From Microbacterium trichothecenolyticum (lineage in GTDB: Bacteria > Actinomycetota > Actinomycetes > Actinomycetales > Microbacteriaceae), in contig NZ_JYJA01000035.1 of NCBI RefSeq assembly GCF_000956465.1, positions 1-64,000 on the forward strand: 64,000 nt of DNA, in the 5' to 3' direction. Under the pieces are notes generated by a model. That model was given only the letters and a program-made list of their open reading frames with translations, did no database searches and was not told the DNA's origin. Each line of letters begins with the position of its first letter. Position 1 is the first letter of the stretch. A program made the translations under genes and the position numbers. Shown here one piece after another: positions 41,954-50,392 of this stretch.

Positions 41954-44206
41954 TCAGCGCCCCTGCGGCGAGACGAAGTCCTCGGCGATCTGCTCCGCCG
42001 CTGCGACATCCTTCCCGGCGGCCGAACGGGCACCGCCCTTCGTGCGCGCCTTGAGCGCCGCCACCGTGTCGGCGACGACCGGCGCGTTCTTCTCTGTCGG
42101 GCTCGCAACCGTCACAGCGAGAGCGGCGACGCGTTCGGCCGACCGGCCGGCCAATGCCAGCTCGAGGAAGTGCGCCGCTTCATCCGGTGCCGCGTCCCGC
42201 ACGCCGCGGGCGCGGACGTCGGTGAACGAACGCGCCAGCGAGTTCGCGAGCACCAGCGCCCCGGCGGCGCCCGTGTCGGTGTCGCTGTGCTGCTCGGCCA
42301 AGTCCGTCAGCACACTTCGGGCCGCGGCATCCGTCGCGAAGTCGCCCAGGGCGATCGCGCGCCCGACACCCGGCGTGAGCGTCTTCGCGCTGATGTCGAC
42401 CTCTGCTTCCGAGCCGGGTCCTCGCACGTCGATCGTCACCGGCGCCGACCGCACGGTCGTGACCGGATCCACCTCGAGCTGCGCGGCCACCGTGTGGCGT
42501 CCCGGCTCGGTGAAGGTCACGCCCTGGTTCGTGAAGAACACCTGGACGTGGCCTCGGATCGACTCCCCCGGCTGCAGCACCGTCGTGGGCCGCGGACCGC
42601 ACCCGATCGCGACGTCGACGAGGTGCTCGAGCGAGTGGTCGGGCGACGTGTGGAGGAACACGAGGTCGCCCTCCGACAGGTTGATCAGCGTCGTGACCGT
42701 GCGCGGCTGGTCCGACACGTTCGTCAGTGCGACCTCGGCGGTGACGTATTCGCCGACGAACGCCTGCGCGGGCATCGTGACCGTCAGCTCCAGCGCCTCG
42801 TCGCCCGTGTCTCCTGCGAGACCTGCGACGTCGACGGGTGCCGGCAGCCCCGCCGAGAGATTGCCGTGCCCCCAGCCGAAGTTCTTCCACCCTGGCCGCA
42901 CCTGCGGGTCGGGCGAGTGGATGAGCGACGTGCGGTCGTGTTCCGAGAACACGAACGCCGCGTTGCCCGGGTAAGGGTTCGCGACCGTGGCGAAGCCCAT
43001 GACGTCGCCCGTCTGGTTCATGATCTCGATGCCGATGCCCGGGTTGTGCACGTCGTGCTTGGGGTGCCACAGGTTGAACGCGTGCCCCGCCTCGTGCACC
43101 AGCGTGCGCAGGAACGCCGCCGGCACCTCGTCGAGCGGGCGGTTGCGCGCCGCCGCGGCGATGAACGAGTCGTTGCCGAGCACCACGTCGGCGAACCCCC
43201 CGGCGCCCTCGCGTGGCACGGTGTCGTCGTCGAACATGATCCCGAACAGGCCGCCCTGCGATGAGCCCACGAACAGCCACAGCCGCCACTGCTCACCGGC
43301 CACCGTCTGGCGGTGCCCCGACATGAGGGTCGCGAGCTCGGCGTTCGTGAGATCGGCGTCGTCCGGCACGTCGATCTCGTCGGTGACGACGGTGACGTCC
43401 CAGCCGGCCGACGCATAGACCGAGCGCACGTTGGCCGCGGCCCCCGAACCGATGGTGGCGGAAGCCGGGAACACGCGGTTGACCATGGCATCCACCTCGA
43501 TGCGGCACCCGCGGTACATCGGCGACGTCTTGCTCGCCGTGACGTCGCTGACGGTGCCGCCGATCGAGAGCGTCCCCGTCATGCGCTGCGAGGGCACCAC
43601 CAGCGCGGACGCCGGCGCCAGCACGAGCGGGCGCCGGCAGCGGAGGGTGAGCGTGCCGGTGTCGGTGGAGACGAACTCCTGCGTCGTGCGGTTCCAGAGG
43701 TGGCGCACGATCTGCACGGTGAGGGTGCCGTCGACGTAGGTGGCGCCGTTGGAGCGGAAGTACCAGGAGTACTCCGCCTTGGGGAACGCCGGGTACGAGC
43801 GCCGAGTCACGGGCAGCACGTCCGAGACCGCCATCTCGTCCGCGGAGCCGACATCGCGCGCGGCATCGGCGCCCGCGGCCGGCCCGGGATCCGGGATGGG
43901 GACGGGGCGCTGCACCTCGCCGAGCACGGGCGGGAAGACTCGCCGCGAGTACATGTCGCCCGAGATGCGCAGCGAGGACGCGCCGACCTCGATGCGCAGC
44001 GCTCCGCGCACCTCGGGGGCGAAAACGGTGCGCCGCTGGAGCTCGAGCAGCCACGAGCCGTCGAGCGTGCCGAGGGGGCACGGCCGGGTCGGCAGCTCCG
44101 GCCGGATGATCGGCCCGGTGACGAGCTCGCCGTCGGCGTCGAACTCGAGTGGGATGTCGTCGTGCGCCGCGGAGGCCGCGTGGCCGCAGCCGCAGTCGTG
44201 GTCCAT
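41954..44206 (-). CDS. Metzincin-like zinc metalloprotease with Ig-type and helical C-terminal domains
   Basis: A 750-residue protein. Around residue 370-380 it carries LVHEAGHAFNLWHPKHD, an extended HExxHxxxxxH zinc motif, followed by VMGF, which could be the Met-turn. Upstream are beta-rich regions; downstream (~460-610) an Ig-type beta-sandwich stretch (MPAQAFVGEYVTAEVALTNV), then an Ala-rich helical tail. The N-terminus is MDHDCGCGHAASAAHDD, a short Cys/His cluster instead of a signal peptide, so the route out of the cell, if any, is unclear. No close family comes to mind. The 249-residue protein downstream shares its C-terminal domain types. Confidence 0.65.
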   Translation of the reverse strand: MDHDCGCGHAASAAHDDIPLEFDADGELVTGPIIRPELPTRPCPLGTLDGSWLLELQRRTVFAPEVRGALRIEVGASSLRISGDMYSRRVFPPVLGEVQRPVPIPDPGPAAGADAARDVGSADEMAVSDVLPVTRRSYPAFPKAEYSWYFRSNGATYVDGTLTVQIVRHLWNRTTQEFVSTDTGTLTLRCRRPLVLAPASALVVPSQRMTGTLSIGGTVSDVTASKTSPMYRGCRIEVDAMVNRVFPASATIGSGAAANVRSVYASAGWDVTVVTDEIDVPDDADLTNAELATLMSGHRQTVAGEQWRLWLFVGSSQGGLFGIMFDDDTVPREGAGGFADVVLGNDSFIAAAARNRPLDEVPAAFLRTLVHEAGHAFNLWHPKHDVHNPGIGIEIMNQTGDVMGFATVANPYPGNAAFVFSEHDRTSLIHSPDPQVRPGWKNFGWGHGNLSAGLPAPVDVAGLAGDTGDEALELTVTMPAQAFVGEYVTAEVALTNVSDQPRTVTTLINLSEGDLVFLHTSPDHSLEHLVDVAIGCGPRPTTVLQPGESIRGHVQVFFTNQGVTFTEPGRHTVAAQLEVDPVTTVRSAPVTIDVRGPGSEAEVDISAKTLTPGVGRAIALGDFATDAAARSVLTDLAEQHSDTDTGAAGALVLANSLARSFTDVRARGVRDAAPDEAAHFLELALAGRSAERVAALAVTVASPTEKNAPVVADTVAALKARTKGGARSAAGKDVAAAEQIAEDFVSPQGR

Positions 44207-44329
44207 GGTGGGGTCTCACTTTCCCGACCGCGGACGCGGCCGCTGACAGAAAGGAGAATCCTCCTCGGAGCGCTGATACGCCAGGGGTGGCGCGATCCCG
44301 CCGCGCCGTTCGACGTCCGCCGCCCCGCC

Positions 44330-44335
44330 TAGGCT
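44330..44335 (+). promoter_or_regulatory. -10 box TAGGCT, likely leaderless promoter
   Basis: TAGGCT ends 7 nt before ATG 44343 of the exonuclease III gene. Confidence 0.45.
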
Positions 44336-44342
44336 TGATCCC

Positions 44343-45182
44343 ATGCGCCTGGCCACCTGGAACGTCAACTCGATCCGCGCGCGGGTCGACCGCATCGTCG
44401 ACTTCGCGGTGCGCGAGCACATCGACGTGCTCGCCATGCAGGAGATCAAGTGCAAGACCGAGCAGTTCCCGTTCGACCGCTTCGAAGAGGCCGGCTACCA
44501 CGTCGAGGCGTACGGGTTCTCGCAGTGGAACGGTGTCGCCATCGCCAGCCGTGAGCCGCTCACGAACGTGCGCACCGCCTTCCCCGGCATGCCCGGCTTC
44601 GAGAAGGGGCACAACGGCCCCGACGCCCCGCAGGAGGCGCGGGCGATGGGCGCGACCATCGGCGGCGTCGAGGTGTGGAGCCTGTACGTGCCCAACGGGC
44701 GGTCGCTGGGCGACCCGCACTACTACTACAAGCTCGACTGGCTGTCGGCGCTCGAGCAGTACGCGGCGGAGTCGCTGACCGTGAACCCCGACCTCGCCCT
44801 CGCACTGGTCGGCGACTTCAACATCGCCCCTACCGATGCCGACAACGGCGACCCCTCAGTGGTGCAGGGCTTCGCGACCCACGTGTCGCCGCCCGAGCGC
44901 GAGGCGTTCGCCGCCCTCGAGGCGGCGGGCCTTCAGGACGTCGTGCGCCCGCTCGTGGCGACCGGGTACACCTACTGGGACTACAAGCAGCTGCGCTTCC
45001 CTCGCAACGAGGGCATGCGCATCGACTTCATCCTCGGCTCGCACGCGATCGCCGACGCGGTCACGGGTGCGACGATCCACCGCAACGAGCGCAAGGGCGA
45101 GGCGCCGAGCGACCACGTGCCGGTCGTCGTCGACCTCGACCTCGAAGGCCCCGACGACGACGATCGCCCGATGATCTTCTGA
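44343..45182 (+). CDS. xthA: Exodeoxyribonuclease III / AP endonuclease
   Basis: A 279-residue exonuclease-endonuclease-phosphatase-fold enzyme. LATWNVNSIRARVDRIVDF at the start, LAMQEIKCK with the metal-binding Glu, LYVPNGRS, LALVGDFNIAP with the catalytic Asp-Asn, YTYWDYKQ and the terminal SDHVPVVVDL with the Asp-His pair identify Xth. It removes 3'-blocking groups and nicks abasic sites in base-excision repair. It starts at a leaderless-type promoter and is a single-gene unit. Confidence 0.9.
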   Translation: MRLATWNVNSIRARVDRIVDFAVREHIDVLAMQEIKCKTEQFPFDRFEEAGYHVEAYGFSQWNGVAIASREPLTNVRTAFPGMPGFEKGHNGPDAPQEARAMGATIGGVEVWSLYVPNGRSLGDPHYYYKLDWLSALEQYAAESLTVNPDLALALVGDFNIAPTDADNGDPSVVQGFATHVSPPEREAFAALEAAGLQDVVRPLVATGYTYWDYKQLRFPRNEGMRIDFILGSHAIADAVTGATIHRNERKGEAPSDHVPVVVDLDLEGPDDDDRPMIF

Positions 45183-45462
45183 GAACCGTTCCCCACGCCC
45201 TCTGCCCGCACCGCCGGCGCGTCGCGCGGAGCCTCTGGGCGCGTGGGCCGGCCGCCACCCGTTGCATCCGTGATCTCCAGAGGATCTCCGCGAGAAATCT
45301 TCGCGCCGCGCGTCATGATCTCGCATCGGCGTCGTCTTGCCTGTTGTTCCCCCGTTCCGCGCGATGCCGGACGCCCCTCTCGAGGAGCTGACCGGAGCGC
45401 GTCATCACGCCGTCACCGCTCCGCGGCCGGCTGATATCCGAAGCCCCCCGGCGAGGAGACAA

Positions 45463-47328
45463 GTGTCCACCCACCCGAGCGCCGTCATCGACGGCCCGCT
45501 TGCCGAGCGCTCCGACGAGGACCTCGTCGCGGCGGCGCGCGCCGGCGACGACGCGGCCTACGCCGCGCTCTGGGAGCGTCACGTCGCGAGCGCGCGCAGC
45601 GCGGCGCGGGCGGTGAGCCCGAACGTCGACGCCGACGATCTGGTGTCGGAAGCGTTCACCTCGATCCTCTCCACGATCCGCAGAGGCGGAGGCCCCCAGG
45701 ACGGCTTCCGGCCATACCTGTTCGCCACCATCCGCAACGTCGCCGCGTCATGGGGGCGCCGCACCGCCGAGACGCCCTTGGACGATCTCGACGAGCGGTC
45801 CGCGGACTCGGCCGCGGAGTTCGCCGAGCTCGTGGCCGACCGCTCCGTGCTCGCGCAGGCGTTCCGGGAGCTTCCTGCCCGGTGGCGGACGCTTCTCTGG
45901 TACCTCGAGGTCGAGGGCATGAAGCCGCGCGAGGTCGCGCCGCTGCTCGGCTTGAGCGCCAACGCGGTGTCGGCCCTCGCGTATCGTGCGCGGGAAGGCT
46001 TCAAGCAGGCCTGGCTGCAGGCCCACATCAGCGACCCCGCACGGCCCGCGGAGTGCCGCTGGGTGTGCGAGCTGCTGGTCGCGAGCGAGCGCAAGGCAGT
46101 CACGCGCACGGATCGCCGGCGCCTCGACGCCCACCTGCGCACCTGCCGGGCCTGCCGCATCGTCGCGGCCGACATCGAGCATGTCTCGCAGAAGCTCCGC
46201 ATGGTGCTGCTGCCTCTCGTCCTCGGCGGGGCTGGTGCCCTCGCCTATACCGCCGATGCCACTCCGGCCGTGGCAGCGGTGATCGCCGGAACGCCCACCG
46301 GGGGTGGCGGGGCGTCCGGCTCTGGGGAAACAGGCGTCTGGGGCGCCTCTGGCGGGAGTGCCGGCGCGGGGGGCGCCGGCACTGCCGCCCTTCCCCTCAC
46401 GGGGATCGCGATCGGCGTGGGCGTGGTGGCCGTGGCCGCCGCCGCGGCGGTCGCGATCGCACTCGCGCCGTCGTGGAGCGCGCCAGGGAACGAACCCGCG
46501 TCTGCCGTCGAGACGGACGGGAGGACGGATGCTGCCGCCGACCCGGTGACCGCGCCGGAGGATGTCGTGGCCGAACCGGCCGAACCCGCTGTCGTGCCGG
46601 AGGACGGGGCATTCGAGACGGTTCCGGAGCCCGCACCGGGGCCGCGAGCGCAGCCCGCACCGGCGCCGCAGCCGACCGCGCCCGTGGCCACGAGCCCGTC
46701 GCCTGCACCGCAGCCGGCGCCGGCTCCCGCTCCGACCCCGATCCCCGACCCGGATCCCGTCGTCAGCGCTTCCCCGGCGCTCGACGCGGCCCGCGACCTC
46801 GATGCGCCGGTTCCGACGGCGATCGCCGGCTCAGGCACACCGGGTTCCTCCGTCGCGCTGATCGACGAGACGGGCGCGACCCTCGCGACGACCACCGTCG
46901 GCACCGACGGGCGGTTCTCGGCGGTGGTCCCCGGCGACCTGCTGCACGTCGGCCTGACGGTGCGCGCGGTCCAGACGGCGCCGGGCGCTGAGCCTTCGGC
47001 CCCGAGCCCCGCGATCGGCCCGTTCACGCTCCCGGTGCCCACGGTGACCGCCTCGAACGGATCCCTCGACGCGCCGCTGCAGGACGCGGATTTCGACGGC
47101 CGCGCCGACGACCTCTACCTGCTGCTCGACGGCCGGCGCGCCCAGACCGTCGAGGTCTCGGTCGACGGCGCCTGGACGGGCAACCTCCACGTCCTCACGG
47201 GCACACCGCTCCTCCGTGTGGTGCACGACCTGGCGCCTGGCGAGCACGTGATCGGCCTCCGCTACGTGGATCCGGCCTCCGGCCGCGAGGGCCGCCTCGC
47301 GACGGTCACGATCCGCGCGACGCGCTGA
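45463..47328 (+). CDS. Sigma-70 (ECF-like) factor fused to zinc anti-sigma-like domain, membrane segment and C-terminal beta-sandwich region
   Basis: A 621-residue fusion. Residues ~15-185 are an ECF sigma factor (region 2 LWERHVASARSAARAVSPNVDADDLVSEAF in parts; region 4 LPARWRTLLWYLEVEGM and PLLGLSANAVSALAYRAR). Then ECRWVC (198-202) and HLRTCRAC (H224, C228, C231) match an anti-sigma zinc domain. Hydrophobic stretches at ~247-275 and ~310-337 can cross the membrane; next come a Pro/Ala-rich linker (~395-440) and a C-terminal beta-rich region (~450-621, AGSGTPGSSVALIDETGATLA). GTG 45463 follows GAGGAGA. The sigma part would be tethered until released, presumably by proteolysis; that is inference. 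Confidence 0.75.
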   Translation: MSTHPSAVIDGPLAERSDEDLVAAARAGDDAAYAALWERHVASARSAARAVSPNVDADDLVSEAFTSILSTIRRGGGPQDGFRPYLFATIRNVAASWGRRTAETPLDDLDERSADSAAEFAELVADRSVLAQAFRELPARWRTLLWYLEVEGMKPREVAPLLGLSANAVSALAYRAREGFKQAWLQAHISDPARPAECRWVCELLVASERKAVTRTDRRRLDAHLRTCRACRIVAADIEHVSQKLRMVLLPLVLGGAGALAYTADATPAVAAVIAGTPTGGGGASGSGETGVWGASGGSAGAGGAGTAALPLTGIAIGVGVVAVAAAAAVAIALAPSWSAPGNEPASAVETDGRTDAAADPVTAPEDVVAEPAEPAVVPEDGAFETVPEPAPGPRAQPAPAPQPTAPVATSPSPAPQPAPAPAPTPIPDPDPVVSASPALDAARDLDAPVPTAIAGSGTPGSSVALIDETGATLATTTVGTDGRFSAVVPGDLLHVGLTVRAVQTAPGAEPSAPSPAIGPFTLPVPTVTASNGSLDAPLQDADFDGRADDLYLLLDGRRAQTVEVSVDGAWTGNLHVLTGTPLLRVVHDLAPGEHVIGLRYVDPASGREGRLATVTIRATR

Positions 47329-47440
47329 CCCGGGGTTCGCGACCGCGTCCTGGGCGTCTCGTCCCGCTCGCTCGACAGGGATTCCCGCTCGTTGAGCGGA
47401 GGGCGCTCCGGCACCTGCGCCTGGAGCACTCGACGCGCTC

Positions 47441-48058
47441 TCAGTCCTCGGGGCCCATCTCGCCGGTCTGCGGCTCGCCCGGCGCCGGCCCGTACCGCAG
47501 CTGCAGCACGCCCAGAGGGCCCGTCACCGCCGGCTCGAGCAGCCGGACGTTGGCGGGATGCGCGCCTTCGGGGAACACCTTCTTGCCCTGCCCGAGCACG
47601 ACCGGGTACACCCACAGCGTCAGCACGTCGAACAGCTGCTCCTTCAGGAGGGTCTGCACGAAGTCGACGCTGCCGATGACGTGGATGCTCTCGTGCTTCT
47701 CGCGCAGCGCCTCGACCTCTCTCTTGAGATCCATGCCGAGCTGCGACGACCCCTCCCACTCGAGGGTGGGCAGACCCCGCGAGGCGACGTACTTCGGTGC
47801 GCTGTTCAGGGCGTCGGCGATCTTGCCGGACTGGTGCGGCCAGTAGCCGGCGAAGATGTCGTAGGTCCGCCGCCCGAGCAGCAGCGCGTCGAGCTCGGCG
47901 ATCCCCTTCCCGATCGAGGCGCCGATGGTCTCGTCGGGGAACGGGGCCTGCCAGCCGCCGTAGGGGAAGCCGTTCGAGGGGTCCTCCTCCGGCCCGCCCG
48001 GCGCCTGCGCGACGCCGTCGAGGGTGGTGAACAGGTCGATGTAGATGCGACCGGTCAT
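47441..48058 (-). CDS. Dihydrofolate-reductase-like protein (RibD C-terminal family)
   Basis: A 205-residue protein of the RibD_C/YwjB group: it opens IYIDLFTTLDGVAQAPGGP, with LLGRRTYDIFAGYWP (~60-75) and IHVIGSVDFVQTLL (~125-138), the NADPH-binding core. Members reduce pteridine- or pyrimidine-like substrates, but most actinobacterial paralogues have no known substrate. GGAAGGAGG precedes ATG 48058. It lies 29 bp downstream of the HxlR gene on the same strand and may belong to the VOC-HxlR operon. Confidence 0.82.
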   Translation of the reverse strand: MTGRIYIDLFTTLDGVAQAPGGPEEDPSNGFPYGGWQAPFPDETIGASIGKGIAELDALLLGRRTYDIFAGYWPHQSGKIADALNSAPKYVASRGLPTLEWEGSSQLGMDLKREVEALREKHESIHVIGSVDFVQTLLKEQLFDVLTLWVYPVVLGQGKKVFPEGAHPANVRLLEPAVTGPLGVLQLRYGPAPGEPQTGEMGPED

Positions 48059-48087
48059 GGCCGCCTCCTTCCATTGGCGGAGCAGGC

Positions 48088-48807
48088 TCAGGCGACGAGC
48101 ACGACCCCGGGGTCGATGGGGATGTGGAATGTCCGGGCGAAGCGTTCGAGCAGGGTTCCGTCGCCGGAGACGATCGCCAGCACCTCCTGGTCGATCGCAG
48201 CGGCCGGCGTCAGTTCGCCCGAGATGAGGCGACGGATGCCGGGGCCCGCCGCGAACACGAGATCGGGCTCACCCGAGGTCGAAGCCTGCGTGCCGAGCCG
48301 CGGGTCGATCGGCCGGCCGGCCGGCTGGAGCTGCGCGATGCGGAGGCCGGACGCGTCGACCTGCACGCGCAGCGCGACGTCGGCCACGTGCAGCTCGTAG
48401 TCGGCGGGCGGCAGGGTGGCCGCAGCATCCGTCTGGAATGCCGTTCGCAGCGCCATCGTGAGCGAGTCCGCCGTCACGACGTCCTCGGGCTGCGGGTCGC
48501 CCATCTCCTGGAAACCCCACCGGCCGAGGGCGAGCACGATCGGCTCGAGCTCGCGCCCGTACGGTGTCAGCTCGTACACGAGCCCGCAGTGCAGCAGCGG
48601 GACGCGGCGCACGACACCGCCCTCCTGCAGCTCCTTGAGCCGCGTGGAAAGGATGTTGGTCGGGATCTTGGGCAGCCCCTGCTTGAGGTCGGTGTAGCGG
48701 CGGGGGCCGACGAGCAGATCGCGGATGATGAGCAGCGCCCACCGCTCGCCGATCAGCTCGACGGCCGTCGTGACCCCGCAGTACTGCCCGTAGCTGCGGG
48801 ACGCCAT
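48088..48807 (-). CDS. HxlR-family winged-helix regulator with C-terminal extension
   Basis: A 239-residue protein. Residues ~5-110 are an HxlR winged helix (GQYCGVTTAVELIGERWALLIIRDLL, cited in parts; NILSTRLKELQEGGVV and the Cys at position 10 and LLHCGL), a class that often senses aldehydes, quinones or redox state. The remaining ~120 residues resemble a sterol-carrier-like (SCP2) ligand-binding domain, as in several actinobacterial HxlR proteins. Its ATG at 48807 immediately follows the stop of the VOC gene with no gap, so the two are coupled. Confidence 0.82.
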   Translation of the reverse strand: MASRSYGQYCGVTTAVELIGERWALLIIRDLLVGPRRYTDLKQGLPKIPTNILSTRLKELQEGGVVRRVPLLHCGLVYELTPYGRELEPIVLALGRWGFQEMGDPQPEDVVTADSLTMALRTAFQTDAAATLPPADYELHVADVALRVQVDASGLRIAQLQPAGRPIDPRLGTQASTSGEPDLVFAAGPGIRRLISGELTPAAAIDQEVLAIVSGDGTLLERFARTFHIPIDPGVVLVA

Positions 48808-49245
48808 CTACGCCTGCGCCTGCTCCGCCATATAGGCCTCGGGGCCCTTGGCGGCCGCCTCGGGGTCCATCCACATGAACTGGACGCCGTTGCCGTCCGG
48901 GTCGATGAGGTCGCGCGCGTACATGAAGCCGAAGTCCTGCGGCTCGCCGGGTGCGGTGCCGCCGGCGGCGACGCCCGCCTCGACGATCCGGTCGACGTCC
49001 TCGCGGGTCTCGCGGCTGATCGACAGCAGCACCTGGGCGTGCGTCTTCGGGTCGGCGAACTCCTTGTCGGTGAACGTCGCGAAGTACTCCTTCGTGAGGA
49101 CCATGAAGAAGATCTGGTCGCTCCACACGATGCACGCGGCGTTCTCGTCGGTGAAGAGCGGGTTCAGTGCGCAGCCGAGGGCTGTGTAGTACGCCTTCGA
49201 GCGCTCGAGGTCGTTCGTCGGGATGTTGACGAAGATGTGCGTCAT
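48808..49245 (-). CDS. VOC-family protein (glyoxalase/bleomycin-resistance-like)
   Basis: A 145-residue single-chain VOC protein with two beta-alpha-beta-beta-beta modules: IFVNIPTNDLERSKAYYTALG at the start and ARDLIDPDGNGVQFMWMD near the end. Proteins of this size act as dimers in small-molecule binding or lyase/dioxygenase chemistry, but the usual His/Glu metal ligands are not fully kept, so function stays open. ATG 49245 follows AAGGAG. Coupled to the HxlR regulator downstream, which may respond to its substrate. Confidence 0.82.
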   Translation of the reverse strand: MTHIFVNIPTNDLERSKAYYTALGCALNPLFTDENAACIVWSDQIFFMVLTKEYFATFTDKEFADPKTHAQVLLSISRETREDVDRIVEAGVAAGGTAPGEPQDFGFMYARDLIDPDGNGVQFMWMDPEAAAKGPEAYMAEQAQA

Positions 49246-49350
49246 TGCCTTGCTCCTTGTGACCGTGGGCGTCGACCGGACCGCCGACACGAGAATAGTT
49301 GCAAAAAGCAAGCGCGCTTGTCAATAGCAAGTAAACCCGGATGCTGCGCC

Positions 49351-50208
49351 TCACGGCTTCCCGTGCGGCACGGGACAGCCGGGCGCGAACGTCCCCATCT
49401 GCTCGATGTCGAAGCCGTTCAGATAGCTGCGGATGCGGGGCAGATCGATCACGTGGAGCGGGGTGCGGCGCTTCGGCAGCACCGCGACCGCCCGGGCTCG
49501 CAGGCGGAGCGCGCCCGCGGCGAGGCGACGCGCGATCCGCCCCGGCTCGCGGTAGCCGAAGGCCCGCAGCAAGGGCGGATCCATGAGCGCCCGGCTGAAG
49601 ACCTCCACGACAGGGGCGAAGAGCCGCGGGTAGAACGAGACCAGCAGCGCCAGGGTGCGATCTGCGACACGCGCCGACGCCGCGTCGTACGCGAAGTGCG
49701 CGCGCTCGTACTCGTCCATCACCGTGGCGAACTCCGAGTAGGTCCTGGGGATGTCCGTGATGCCCATGTGGCGGCCGAGGCTCTGGTAGTACCGCACCGA
49801 CGCGAGCCGCTCGTCGGGGGTGAGTGGGCGCCACCCGAATGCGTGCAGCCAGCGCACCGGCACGACGACGAACGTCGACAGCACGTACCGCATGTCGTCG
49901 TTCGAGATGTCGTACATGCGGTGCATCTGGTTGATGCGCCGGATCGCCGCGCGACCGCGAGGAGTGTCGAATCCCTCGAGAAGCGGCACCTCGAGCAGCA
50001 GCGAGGTGTCGTCGTACCGCTTCTGCGTCGCGCGCTCGAACTCGCCCGTCTCGTCGAGCAGGCGCCCGATCGTCGGCACCGCGTAGGTGCGGAACAGCGC
50101 GAAGCTCAGCGACTGGTTCAGGTCCCACGCGAAGTCGTAGGTGCCGAGGTTGCGATAGATCTCGACGAACTGGGTCTCGGGGTCGAGCCCCGCGTTGCGG
50201 TCGTGCAC
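49351..50208 (-). CDS. Oxygenase MpaB-family protein (DUF2236)
   Basis: A 285-residue helical protein of the MpaB/Lcp (DUF2236) family: HRMYDISNDDMRYVLSTFVV with acidic and His positions, LHAFGWRPLTPDERLASVRYY, and FATVMDEYERAHFAY are typical. Related proteins bind haem b and cleave polyisoprene or oxidise prenyl chains. GTG 50208 is chosen because AGGGG lies 5 nt upstream; GTG 50256 would add 16 residues, including one encoded by the rare TTA codon. Divergent from the two-component system genes. Substrate unknown. Confidence 0.72.
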   Translation of the reverse strand: MHDRNAGLDPETQFVEIYRNLGTYDFAWDLNQSLSFALFRTYAVPTIGRLLDETGEFERATQKRYDDTSLLLEVPLLEGFDTPRGRAAIRRINQMHRMYDISNDDMRYVLSTFVVVPVRWLHAFGWRPLTPDERLASVRYYQSLGRHMGITDIPRTYSEFATVMDEYERAHFAYDAASARVADRTLALLVSFYPRLFAPVVEVFSRALMDPPLLRAFGYREPGRIARRLAAGALRLRARAVAVLPKRRTPLHVIDLPRIRSYLNGFDIEQMGTFAPGCPVPHGKP

Positions 50209-50380
50209 GAGGTCCCCTGTCGACGCGAGGTGAACGCTCGCTAACTTACTCGGCACGGGCCCCGGGACACAGCGGGCTTGCGCGCCCCGAAGCTCCGGGC
50301 GACGCGCCGACGGCGTCTGGAGGGTGCGCGGGGGCCCGGTTCTCCGTCTCGCGGGGGATGCCGCGGGACCGGCGCCCCCG

Positions 50381-50386
50381 TAGCGT
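50381..50386 (+). promoter_or_regulatory. -10 box TAGCGT, likely leaderless promoter
   Basis: TAGCGT ends 6 nt before ATG 50393 of the histidine kinase gene. A GGAGG lies inside the interval but is too close to the start to serve as a ribosome-binding site. Confidence 0.4.
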
Positions 50387-50392
50387 GGAGGG

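Noticed and set aside
46390..46405. LPLTG followed by a hydrophobic stretch in the sigma fusion protein (LPxTG sortase signal)
   Set aside because: The motif is internal, about 310 residues from the C-terminus, and the LPxTG signal must be C-terminal; here it is just the start of a membrane span.
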